From Ignelater luminosus (Eukaryota > Arthropoda > Insecta > Coleoptera > Elateridae), in NCBI GenBank assembly GCA_011009095.1, contig VTPC01000401.1, positions 117,325-181,324 on the forward strand: a stretch of 64,000 nucleotides of DNA, given 5' to 3'. This document shows, piece after piece, positions 35,401 to 47,210 of the stretch; position 1 is the first letter of the stretch; every line of letters starts with the position of its first letter. The translations under genes were made by a program, and so were the position numbers. The notes beneath the pieces are model-generated. The model was given only the letters and a program-made list of their open reading frames with translations, did no database searches and was not told the origin of the DNA.

Positions 35401-37370
35401 TTTAATGATTAAAGAGTTCCGCAATATGTAAGGAATGAATCACACGCATTTTTGGCAGACATTAGTAAAAATCAGCTGATATCTTAATTTTATTTCTATT
35501 CAAATTAAAATCTCCAGTTTTTCAACGTGAGCAGAATAAATAAGTGGCTTTTCAGTGAACCATATTCATAGAGCGGCCCCTTTCCAATTAACAAAACGAG
35601 TTTCTAATGTTATTTTGCCATGTTTGAAAGACAATTTAAACGACCTTACACCTACTATGAACAAAAGAAATATTCGCAATTAATAGAATGCATTTTAGAA
35701 ATGGCAATGTTCCGGATTTATAAATACGTTATCGTTGGACAAAAGAACAATGAATAATTATCGTGCACTACTTAAGAAAGACCTTCACTTTACTTACAAG
35801 GGATCCCTTTAAAAATATTTTGGAGAAAATTCGTTATTTACTCCAAATTCTCTTGGATCTCTTTATTCAGAAAATGTAGGTAATAAAATCTTTTTATTTT
35901 ATCTTAGGTTTTTGAGTATTCAGTAAAAATATAAACAAATAAATTCGTAAATTATAGGTATAAATTAAAAAGTGATGGTTATTAGAGAAAATTATTTTTG
36001 GAAACCATCTGATGCGCTTGTGATGTACGTTATGGCTATTTTTAACATTTCTGTTATAAATAGTTGAAAATGTGCCCTTTTAATGATGCGTGTTTTCATT
36101 TCGCGGTTTGGTTTTCTTTGTACCGAATTGCGGAATACTCTTTCATTAAAACCATGTTGCTCAATAGGTACAAGTTACATTTTTATAACAGTATAAAAAA
36201 TATTTCGATATGATAAAAACTTCCATAAAAATGTCTCTCGAGTGTGTCGAGTTTTCAGCTTAGAAACATAAACTGACCTTGAAACTTACAGCCCTCAGGT
36301 TCTTTGTTTAACAAATCACCCAGGTAAGTTACTGCTCATAACAATGGTATTTTAAAGGAAATTCACCAAATTCTTCACGAATGCATTCATTGATACGTTC
36401 AAAATCTTCCACTACTAGATTATTTTCTGTGAAGTAAGTAGTCTAGACTAGATCTTTAGTTAAATATGCAATATCACTATGTACGAGCGAATGCTACCCT
36501 GATAAAATCCCCTAGTGAGGAGTGTTTGCTCCCTCGTTCTTGATATTCTCATGGAAAGAAATTGCTGAAAATATACTTATATCAGCTCGAGAAAAGAATG
36601 TCGATTTAAAATAATAATTTTTCGCTTGAGAGGTATGTTTTACTTTGTAATTCTTATTTATTATATTTAGTGAATGAAGTTAGAAAGTTCAATACAGGTA
36701 AAAATTAATTCCAGAGTACAGAAAAATTGTATTGCATAGTAAAAACAACGTTAGAAGAAAAACTACGACTGATGATAAGTTAAAACCAATAGTGCTTAAT
36801 GCATATTTTAATACAAACCTGTTTTTTTCAAAACAATGTTAAGTTTTTTCACTTGGTTTTAATTTATGATGGTCGTTTACAACCATGCTTTACGACGACG
36901 ACGTAATAGTCGATGGGATTCAGATCAATATCTACAAAACAGATTCTCGTAGAAATTTGTTAATAAATGTTAATAAAATGTAAAATTTCTAATTAAAAGA
37001 ATAACTCACTTTCTTGAACACATCTAAAATTCAACAGTCTCCTCTTCACCAGGTTCTACAATTTCTAATTATTCTGATATGTCACTGAGGAAGTATTAAT
37101 ATTAACAAATCTAAGATTCTCTCAGGGTAGATCTTTGGCAATGCAAAGTCTTTTCATCGAGCTCTAATTGTTGTAAAACGTATATTCAAGACCACTTTCC
37201 AGAACACAAAATTGGGCGTGTTTGTATCATTAAAACAAACGAAATATCTGCTCAAAATACTTGCAATTAGGTAACATAATGAAAATGATCTACTGTACCC
37301 AATTGTACTAATTGTACTTTACTGCTAATAATGCGAAGACAATCATGGTAACTAAACCCAAAAGCGACAC
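29494..37370. other. Long AT-rich stretch without recognised features
   Basis: Nearly 8 kb with no TIR pair, transposase motif, RNA gene or exon-like block that I could support. Frames are at chance length. It may be intronic or old intergenic DNA. Confidence 0.4.
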
Positions 37371-37769
37371 TTGGAATGCAAGTTTACAAATAAAGACCAT
37401 TACGTACACTCTACAGTCCTGCTCATTCAAGAATTCCATTCAAAAAATATTCTGACGATAAAACTTGCCAAAATAGTAGTAGAAAGAATATCGCAATTAA
37501 ATCTAAAAAGAAAAAGTGACCGAATAGATTTTGAAGAGAAGCTGCAGTCGCTTTTTCAAAAAATGCACCCTAACAAACATTACTCTTGGTTTCTATTTCC
37601 AGCAATACCAAATACATATCATCAAAATTTATCGAGTTGGTTTTCGTCTGATCTCGAAAATGCCGTACTAAGAATAACTGTTCTAAAACGTAAAAATCAA
37701 CAAAATCTTGAAAAACACAAGAAATTAACGGTGAATTCAAAAATGCACTTCTCCCAAAATTTTTCCTAA
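37371..37769 (+). CDS. 132-codon ORF, doubtful
   Basis: This is the longest frame in the window outside the mariner. It opens MECKFTNKDHYVHSTVLLIQ and is rich in Lys, Asn, Ser and His, as AT-biased random sequence would be. No signal peptide, membrane segment or known motif is visible. With about 7% stop codons, roughly one frame this long is expected by chance in 64 kb on six frames, so length alone does not support it. No splice sites or neighbours argue for or against it. Confidence 0.15.
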   Translation: MECKFTNKDHYVHSTVLLIQEFHSKNILTIKLAKIVVERISQLNLKRKSDRIDFEEKLQSLFQKMHPNKHYSWFLFPAIPNTYHQNLSSWFSSDLENAVLRITVLKRKNQQNLEKHKKLTVNSKMHFSQNFS

Positions 37770-37966
37770 CCTGTATTTAAAATCCCTGAATTTTCACTAA
37801 GATTGGCAAAATTCCCCACATAAATGTAGAATTATAAAATTTCCTAACTAATTATTTCCTGTTTTTCGAGTTTCCCAGAATGACGAGTTGGGACCCTCTC
37901 TAGGAAAATATAAAATGCACAAACACTTAAGCTTAAGAGTTCAGCATTTCGATTATAGTAGCGTAT

Positions 37967-38266
37967 GCTAATGTTACCACAAGCTATCTGCAGATTTGCA
38001 ATTTAAATTTTTAGAAGATGAGCGTGTACATTCATGGTATGCCTCTGGGATTGTATAGTGCAAGACAATATTGTAGGACAATATATTGCATAAATATATG
38101 TTTCTATTTCCTGTTTTCCACGTTTTCCAGAATAAAGAGTGTTAATCTTACCACGAGCTATTTCCAGATTTGCAATTTAATTTTCAAAAGATAAGCATAT
38201 ACACTCATGGTATGCATCTGGGATTGTATATTGCGAAACATAAAATTGCAGGACAATATATGGCAT
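37967..38266. repeat. Diverged direct duplication of about 127 bp
   Basis: 37967-38092 and 38140-38266 align along their length. They share TTGCAATTTAA, TTCATGGTATGC/CTCATGGTATGC and TCTGGGATTGTATA, and both end in GGACAATATAT(T/G)GCATA. A shorter upstream part (TTTCCTGTTTT...CCAGAAT) is also duplicated at about 37855 and 38107, so the original unit was longer and one copy has gained or lost about 80 bp. Confidence 0.85.
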
Positions 38267-39360
38267 AATTAAACGTTGCTAAAACAATTTGGAAAAATAA
38301 CAAATTAAAACTGACAAGGATTTGCATAGAAATTTAATGAGCAATTACAGCTAGAACGCAAAGGTCAACCGTTGACCTTGATGATCAAGTATGACAACAG
38401 GTACACTCGTACAGATATTCCATCCGTGACGATCAATGTAATATTTCTTCTTTACAAAGAACATCTATCAACTACAATACATACATAACAATAAAAAAAT
38501 TAATCTGGCCTTTCACTCAAAATTACTTCTTAAAAGATCACTAAGTGGCCCCTTTTTCAAAAAACCAAAAACCCAAAAGAGAGTCCGTTTACTAAATTTG
38601 ACAGATGGCATAAACAAAACTTTGGAATAAACTCTATTTTGGACAGATTCCAATAGCAGCGCAACTGAACAAAAATTTAAAATAATGGATCTTGCTGGAA
38701 CCGTTTCTGTTGTAGTATCTCCTTGTGGGATTTTTACTTCTGAACCTTAAAAACGAACTAATTCTTGCTTGTAACCGGAAACTGTAATAGTCATAAACAA
38801 ATTGGCAGATTGGCCAATGATAAGACAGTTTTGTTGTCACTGGAATCTGCCAGATTTGAATTTAACAAACTTTCTAAAATTCTGGAAAATGGCCAAATAA
38901 AGTCTATTTTGCGGACAACAACGTTCGCACCATTTCGCGCATTACACTGAATAGTTATTCATCAAGAACAAAATTTTCCAAGCCGGGAAAGAGAAAGAAA
39001 CTTTAAATGTCGTTCAAACAGTCTGAATACAAAGTATTTATAAAAAGGTGACCCACAAGTGACCGTTTATTGATGTTTGACAAAGCTTTTCCCTTTTCCA
39101 CATAGATTAGTGACTTCTAGTGACCCTTCCCTTAAAAATGAGACTGACATTTTATGCACCAGTGACCAATTTTGCGATAATGCTTGGGTTAGCCTTAGAT
39201 AGAATTTACGACGCCATCCACCGCACCGCCGAACAAATCGAAAGTTATTGTCAGACAATAACTTACGATTAGTCGGGGTAAATTCTACTACATACCTGAG
39301 GTTTATAAAACTCTAGTATTATTCCAGAATTGGTCTGCTCTGATTCTTCTGAAAGTTCGC
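38267..39360. other. AT-rich DNA
   Basis: Words such as AAACTCTATTTTGGACAG (38629) and AAAGTCTATTTTGCGGAC (38898) recur in near-identical form, hinting at a further old duplication. No gene was recognised. Confidence 0.35.
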
Positions 39361-39470
39361 AATATATTATTGTCCTAGACAATATTATGTCATACATTGT
39401 ACGATATTGTCCACAATATAATATCGTCCTGCAATATATTCACCTACAATATGTTTTCGAGCAATTATGT
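39361..39470. repeat. Cluster of AATATTGT/ACAATATT palindromic words
   Basis: AATATATT, CAATATTATG, GATATTGTCC, CAATATAATATC and GCAATATATT crowd into about 110 bp on both strands. It shares vocabulary with the duplication at 38 kb (GGACAATATAT) but does not align with it. Confidence 0.5.
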
Positions 39471-42400
39471 GTATGCAGAAACGCCATTGTAAGTATTATG
39501 CGATCATGTAACCAACTTTTTCTTTGTCGTCGACGCCATGACTCTCTCTATACAAGCTTCCTGTCAAAACTGCATTTTCGTTTTCTACTTAATAGAGAAG
39601 GAACAATCGCCCTTTGATATTCATAAAATTGTTAAAATTTATTTCGGGCACTTTTCTTACTTATTCTTGTAAATAAGATTATTTTACTGAAAACTGCCAA
39701 TTACCAAGAGCAAATCAAGTAAAAAATAACAAATTTCACTTTTCTAATTATCAGATAAGTTTATCTCACCAATAGGAATATTTTTCTCTCTTTTGAAAAC
39801 TGTTTTGAGATGTTGCTGTCTTCGGTTATATTATCAAATTTACGGTTATCACTGAAGGGCTATTTTTTCCTACAAGACGAAACTAATTTCTAAATTCCAT
39901 GCGACGATAAATACGTTTACTTGAATAGTAAATATATCTCTCCCACTATAATTAAGTGCAATTATTTTTGAATACTTAATGATTTAGCTCTACAGGCAAC
40001 AAAAAAGGTTATTTAAAAAATTATATTCGTTAGCTACATGGGAATGTGTTTCCTCCGTGTTTTCTTTTCTGAATGAAATTTGGTTGTTTACAATTATTGC
40101 TAATTGTGAATGAATTGTCTAACTAAACAATCTTTATTTTTTACAATCTAGTTTCTTCAGATAGCAAGAAAGAATATCGAGTTGGGACTAATTACTTAAA
40201 TGTTCTAACCTATAGTCATGAAATAATTTTAGCATAACAACAGTGTGATACGCTTGAATGTGATATTCCTATCGTTTAACTCACTTGAGAATTAAACAAG
40301 CAAAAATATTCGAGAAGAAAATTTAAATTGGATTACTATGTCTATACGCGTTTATGCTCTACTTTTAATATTCATTTTATTGACTGTTCACTAGACTGGT
40401 TTTTCAATTTAAGATAACGGGTCATTCTGGTTATCCTTTCTGCCTCTATCATAAGCAAATCTACAAAAATGACCAAAAACCAAAACTCAATCAGAAATCT
40501 TCGAGCACCTATTTACTAATCGAAGCTTTTGAGACAGACTTGCAAATTATTACTTTTACTAAGTCACACAAATCTAGGGCAATTATCAATTAAAAGACAG
40601 AACGAAGTGTTTATCATCTTGGAACTAATTATGAAAAAAATTATAAACTAGATAGATTTTCTAGTAATTAAAAAAGGACATGTGATAAAGACAATTATTT
40701 ATATAATTTTGTGCATTGCGCCAATTTTGTTAATTTAATCTATGTTAGTAGCTATAATGGTAATAACAATTTACTGTTGAATAATCCTGTTTCAGAAAAT
40801 ATGTAAACAAATCTGAAAAGGCCAGAACACAACGATATTTAAGTCTTTTTTTGTGGAAGGTGTTACTATGTCATGAATATAAATCGATCGAAACTAATGC
40901 AGTTTATCACGGTAAGCATCTACAGGAAGTATAGGAAAACAATCTTTTAAGACTTGACGAAGATAGCAGTAATTGAGTTGATCATTAATAATACTTTAAC
41001 TTATCAAAAACAGCATCACTAATTGTAAGTTATTTATGTAACTAATGTACATAATCCCCAGTTCTTTAAAGTGGTTTAATTCTCTACAACACCAATTTCA
41101 GTTATTTTATGTTATAAACATCTAATAAGTAAAAAAATGTCTTAATTACGTTAACAAGAAAATTATTAAGACCTACATTTGCTGCAGAGAAACCGTTTCC
41201 ATGGTAATCTAATCTCGGCGTCCAATTTCAATTATAATCAATGAAGATGTTCTTTTAAGAAACAAATATGAGAAACAGAAGTAGGTGGTATCACTTACTA
41301 TTTATGTGGATTAAAGCATCAAGATTTACAGATGATGCATTCTAGCAATTTTTATCTTTCTTTTTACAAAAGTAAACCGTAAGATAAGATTACGATACTA
41401 TATAGATTTTTCCTTTCAAAGTTTTTATTATTGAAGATAACAATATTCGTGTTTTGTTTGTTTAAAATTTAACAGATGAACTTTCAGCTAACAACATTGG
41501 TTAAACCAAACCAAAAATCTGTTTTTGACCTTTAATGTTTTATTAATGTATTCAGTCAAGAAGGTTAAAGGAATCCAGTAAACAGAACACCCACCTGCAA
41601 AAACAGTTTCTATCTCCCGCCAGAAGCTCTCGAGATATTTTTACTGATAAAAAAGATATTAAAAGTCCCATCAGCAAGATTACTAACAATAAGGTGTATC
41701 GAATTGATCATGTTATAAGTAGTGTTTCCATACCATAAAAGTAGAGTGTCAACTTTTTTAGATGCTCTAGTGACATTTGAGTTAATAGATAATATAATAA
41801 TTTAACACTCCGATTCTTCTTATTACTTCTTAAAATAACGTAGGACACCCTATATTTATATTTTTGTACACTATAGAATTAAATTTTACGTCCAGGATTG
41901 TTGGTACAAAATAGTTTTTTGTTCATCTAGAATGTAAGACTACCTGTAAATTATTTTTTGTGTTGATCAAGGTTTTGCAGAAAATCAAGATGAATTTGAA
42001 GATTTAGGTCAGTCTCTGGAGATGTCAAAATTCTTTTTTCAGGGAGTAGTAGTTATCTCGTCTTGATAATATAAATAAGCATAGAACTGCTTAGGCTTGT
42101 TGCAGGAAATTACAAAGAAATTACATTATTCTCGGATTGCAAACAACAGACTCGAGTCTCAAAGATTAATAGTATAGGGAAAAATATATTTAGGTCTGGC
42201 AAAAATTCCTTGTAGGTTCATCTAAGCATTCTACAGGTTTCTGCTCGGCAAAAAGCTATTTACCAAACCTCTGATTTTGCGTATCTTTGGTTGTGAAAAA
42301 CAGAGTTTAAATGTTTGATTAGATAAAACAGCAATAATCCATGATCTTTCTACGGTAGATTGTTTTCTTTTTTGTTTCTTCCAGATGTTTCAGTACATTT

Positions 42401-45400
42401 TTTCTTGTGTTATCTTGCGGCCGCTTTTTTTCCTGATCATTTGCTAAATTTGTATAGGCTGGTTCTTTCCACAGGAGAACACCAGTTTCATGGATTGCAA
42501 TACTTTCATTCATTTCTTGGTGGAAGCCAAATTTTTATTTAAGCTTTAAACTATCGCCAATATATATATCATCAACTCAGAAAACTTTACCTCAATATTG
42601 TTATATTAGCAAAATAAGTATCTTCTGTTCAGATAATTTGCGTAACTTGATAAATAACAAGGCAACTGCTAAAAATACATGAAGCTCACTCAAAATCAAT
42701 GAGACTTTTCCATTCTTTTGCAGAGTGCACTGTAACTTTCCACGTAAAATTAAATTTATCGATTTGTTATGTTTCACGTGGACGATGTAGAACTCTACGG
42801 AGTAAGTATTTTACATAACTGTATGTCTGTCTCATCTATCTTCTTCTTCCAGAAAACAAGAAAAACAAAAACCAAAATAATTTTTCACCTTCAAGATTTA
42901 TTTAATTACTCTTCAACTAACACTAGAACAAAAATTAATATGGACTTGTAATCATTTTGTAATATAGCAATTTCCAATAAAAGCTTCATTATAACGAAAT
43001 GAAAATATTTAGCTTCACTGAAATTTTATCATAACAGATAAAACTGCTGTCTGAAATGTTAATACGTTTTAACATTTTTCAATAAAGAAAATACAATTTG
43101 AAAATCAATTACATGGTTTCTTTAAAATTCTTATTTGAAGAACCGGTTACTTATATTATTTGTAATAATTAGTTAAACTTGGAAACCATTAAAAATTTTC
43201 AATCGAGTGGAAAAATGCATACAAATTGATGGTTTATCATTATTATTATTATTATTATACATTCAAGCAGCCTTGACTCCTCTCTAGGGCGATGCGACAA
43301 AAAAAATTAATTGGGTGATACGTGTAACAATATAAAGAACATGAGGGCCGCGTTGGTGGTTGAGTAGGCATTTGTGCAACTTTTCCAGGTTTCACGATGA
43401 GATCGGCACTCCTCGAAAATTACGTGGGAGTTTTATTTTTATTTTCTTTTCTGTAAAAAAGTCCTTTATCAAAAAACCCAAATACGTTGGGTGTGTTCAA
43501 AACAATAAGGATCGATATTTTCAATCCAGGTTCTTCGATATTATAAATGCTCATTACAAAAGTATCTAATTGAAAGTTTCCCTTAGCAATTTTACGTTAA
43601 AAAGAAATGACACGCATGTGTAATAAGATTTTACTGTCATTTAATACAGTTATAGTTTTCTGAAAAAATGTGAGTTAATGTAGGAAATAAATTCAGTAAA
43701 TTTGAAGCATCAAGTAATTTTTTGAAAAATTCTCAGATATCAATTTTATTTGAGAAAAATAGACATTTTCATATCAATGTCGATTTTTTGGGGATAATGT
43801 TATCATAATATTTTTTTAAATGCCACACCCTATGTATTTAGCTTTAGAAATAACATCACAGGAATAAAACATGTAAGTAGGCTGGCTGGTAGTTAATTTA
43901 ACGAATTTGTTCCATACTTTTGGCGCTCACTGTATACTCTGAAACTGTTTATTACTGCCCTAACAGATATACCAGGATTCATTTAAAAAATGGGCAGCTT
44001 GGTTTGATTGAAGAACTAACCAGTGAACATGGGAACACTAGAAGTATCCATACATTTAATAATAAAATTAACATCCAGTATAATAATCAAATACAAAACT
44101 ATTAAGATTTTGCGTGAACTCAATTATTATTACATTTAAAAAAATATCAATTAGCATAACTTCTATTAATTGTAAACAAGCAACTAAATTTAACTATTAC
44201 CACAATTCTCGGTAATTACAACAAACTCGTTCTCTTTTTATATGGGCAATTTTCCATACATATAAATAATATGACAGCTGTAATTATTTTTCATTAACTG
44301 CTTTTTGAACCGTGTCGTTTCTGTAAATGTTTGAAAGTACTCTACAATACATATAGAACTTTTTCCTTTTGATTATGGCCGATTTCATAGAAAACGGCTT
44401 TATACAGCATTTTAATATTGCAAATGCTGCATTATTTATACAGTTCTGGAAAAAATCCAAGCAAAAGTGGCCTAGTCACGCCACCGATCTATTATAACCT
44501 TGCTAGCAGCAACTAAATAAAAGAAAAGTTTGGAGTTTTAAATTTTGTATCGTTTTCTTGCAAGAAATCTAAATAATTACAGAGCACTTTTGGGAAGCTG
44601 ACAGAACATTAATTTCGTCACACAGAAATTTTAGAAGTTATACACATAATCTTAATAATTCTTGAAAATATGAAATTATTTATATTTAATAAGAAATTTA
44701 GTGTTGTACGTCTACTATTATAAACAAACATAAACAAAACAAAAATCTCTTTTTTACAAATTAATTATTGTTTTGGGAATTCATCCTTGGTAACTTCCAT
44801 GAATAATAACAGTAACACAGGATTTATACCTGGGTAATGTTGACTCAAAAAAAAAACACAAAAAACATTAAATAGAAACAGAACTAAGTAATCATCAATT
44901 CCAATCGTGTACAGTGTGTTCAAAATTCGATGCTCATAATTGGAATCTCAAAAACGCTAAAAGATGGCAAGTCAATAGGTGGAAAGTTGTCTGATTGGAA
45001 AACTCATTTATTGGTATTTTAAGTTCTTCGAAGTCATTCACGGCTGTCTAGCTAGAATTTACTAAACGCTAATTTATTCAAAGGCACTTGGTGTATTTCC
45101 TCATCTCCGTCTCTGTCAAACCAACAAAAAAATGGAATAGAAGAAGAGAAAAGTAGATACTTGAAGTGATAACAACAGTTTCATGGATAATTCTAATGGA
45201 TCTAGCAATCCAGAATCGCAAATGACATACTATGGGAACATAAATTTACAAAAAGGAAAACGAAAGACGATAATCAGTAGACAACCCAATAATGATAATT
45301 AATTAAAAAAGATCATAATGGACACTAGAAATGGCGACACAATTTTATGTTACTAGCTCGAATACTTAAATTAACCTTGTCAATTGCAAAGTTTAAAAAT

Positions 45401-45467
45401 CCATTAAATCGATTTGTAAGCGCCCAAAGTAAAACAATAATGTATTATAATATTAATGGGTCTAGTG
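39471..45467. other. AT-rich DNA, mostly featureless
   Basis: Contains an (ATT)n run at 43239-43258 and a small GC-richer patch at 43340-43430, described as a possible retroposon among the findings. No gene was recognised. Confidence 0.4.
43239..43258. repeat. (ATT)n microsatellite
   Basis: About seven ATT units. On the minus strand it would be an AAT tail. Confidence 0.9.
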
Positions 45468-47210
45468 CAGGGGTCGGCAACCTTTTTGAAGAAAAGAGCC
45501 ATTTTATCCCAAATGTTTAACCCAAGATTTGGAGAGCCGCAGTGGATAGAGAAAGGAGTTTGGGATACAATATTTTAATGCAACATGGGTAAATAGAAAT
45601 ACAAATTTAATACAAAAACAAATACAAAACTTCAAGTAAATAAACAAGTTTCGAGGTTTACATTGTTAAGCCGACTTCTTAGCTTGCTTTTGATATCATT
45701 CGTGTTGGAGAACGTCTGCTCACAATAATAAGTAGACCTAAAGTGTCAAAATTCCAAATGTTAGGTATTTTGAGTTGATGATAATAATCCGGAAGGCTAA
45801 TCCATGTTTTGAAAATTAATTGGCCCTCCTTTTGACAGTTAGAAAGTTCAATCCATTTATGATTCATGGTTAACGTCGCTTTTTCTCTCTCCCGGCTTTC
45901 TAGTTCCACTTGTAAAAGCGTATATTTTGAAGACCACAAATCTTCGCTTTTTAAGTCTATTAACTATAGTTCAAACTGAGCTCTGTTAACTGTTGGAAAT
46001 GGCAAAAAATGTATTCGATTGACGTCCGCCGCAAGTGGTTTTGTCAAGAACAAAAAAGTGTACTTTTCATAAGTAAATCATGCATTTTTGCAATTGCTGC
46101 CAAAAAGAACTTCTTACTATCGATGACATTTCCATTAGTTTCTAGATGTTTTCTTAAAGTTTCGAAATAAAACAGATTTCCAGTAAAATTTCTGTAACCA
46201 TTCTTCATCACTTAACTCTTGATATTCGTATTCATTTTGACTTAAAAAGGTCTTAATATGTTCAAAGCATGAAGCTAACATTTGAAAACTGCCCCTCTGG
46301 ATAACCAACTAAGTTCATTGTGTAAAAGAAGGTCGGAATATTGACTGTTCACTTCTTCGAGAAGACCACAAAACTGTCAATGATTGATGTCATCTTTACA
46401 ACTTCGATGGGAAATGTCTGCGTGCATAGCGCTGCTTGATGAATAATACAATGAAACGTAAAAACATTGTGTTCCACATTTTGTATGAAGAGAGTAATAA
46501 CGCCTTTAGGCTTACCTCTCATACTGGGTGCTCCATCTATAGTAATAGATACCAATTTATTGATGTCAGTTCCCGTAACAGTCACAAACCTCAAAATTAC
46601 TGCAGAGATATCTTCACCTCGAGTTTGCCCTTTAAGTGGTAGCAAAGCCAGTAATCGGAAACATACCGTCCCAGAAGACTAACTTGTCCGATATCCTTCA
46701 GGTCACACGACTCGTCATATGCCAAAGAAAATACAGATGCCGATTTTATATCATTCATCTGTTGATCTGTCGCATTCTTGCCCAGCTTAATTGTTCTGTC
46801 TCGAACAGTTTTTGCGGATAGAGGAGTGTCTTTAATTTTTTTTTTAATAATATCTTCTTTATTTTTGAAGTCAGAGTAGAGATGCCATACTCGAAACGCA
46901 CTTTTTTTACGTATTTCCCATCGGTGAAAGGTTTTCCTTGCTTTGCAAATGCAGTCTTGTAAGAAACTGTAAAACTTGCGCGGTCACATTGATTGAAGAT
47001 TGCATCCAGCTGCTTTTTGCTTCTGTGATTGTGCTAAGGCTGACCGGACAGTGCAAACTGTATCTACCACACCAAAATAAAAAAGAAATATTTTAATAAG
47101 TAAATAAATGGAGGAAAATAGAATCATATTCACCAACGTTTTATCAAATGGAAGGTATATTAAGAAATGAAAACGTGAATACGTCTATCATTCCGAAAAG
47201 AGCCGCAAGT
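45468..47210 (-). mobile_element. hAT transposon, copy B (inverted, missing one end)
   Basis: The 3' TIR is intact: the plus strand starts CAGGGGTCGGCAACCTTTTT at 45468, the same as the 3' end of copy A read inverted. The opposite end follows copy A until AAAGAGCCGCAAGT at 47210 and then diverges into unrelated AT-rich sequence. About the outermost 37 bp, including the 5' TIR, are missing, and therefore no target-site duplication can be found. Without both ends this copy should be immobile. Confidence 0.9.
45656..46950 (-). pseudogene. hAT transposase pseudogene, copy B
   Basis: The same protein as copy A, read leftwards. The GKPFTDGKYVKK region lies near 46920-46950, the SVFTLAYDESC region near 46730, LPLKGQTRGEDISAVILRF from 46645, DGAPSMRGKPKG about 46535, and EEVNSQYSDLLLHN with WLSRGAV about 46290-46355. 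The acidic C-terminal part with WIELSNCQKEGQ is at 45679-45939. It keeps AAA where copy A has a stop, and keeps the stretch of about 80 bp that copy A lost. It shares copy A's frameshift just before the LPLKGQT motif and adds its own shift after SIIDSFVV. Not functional. Confidence 0.9.
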
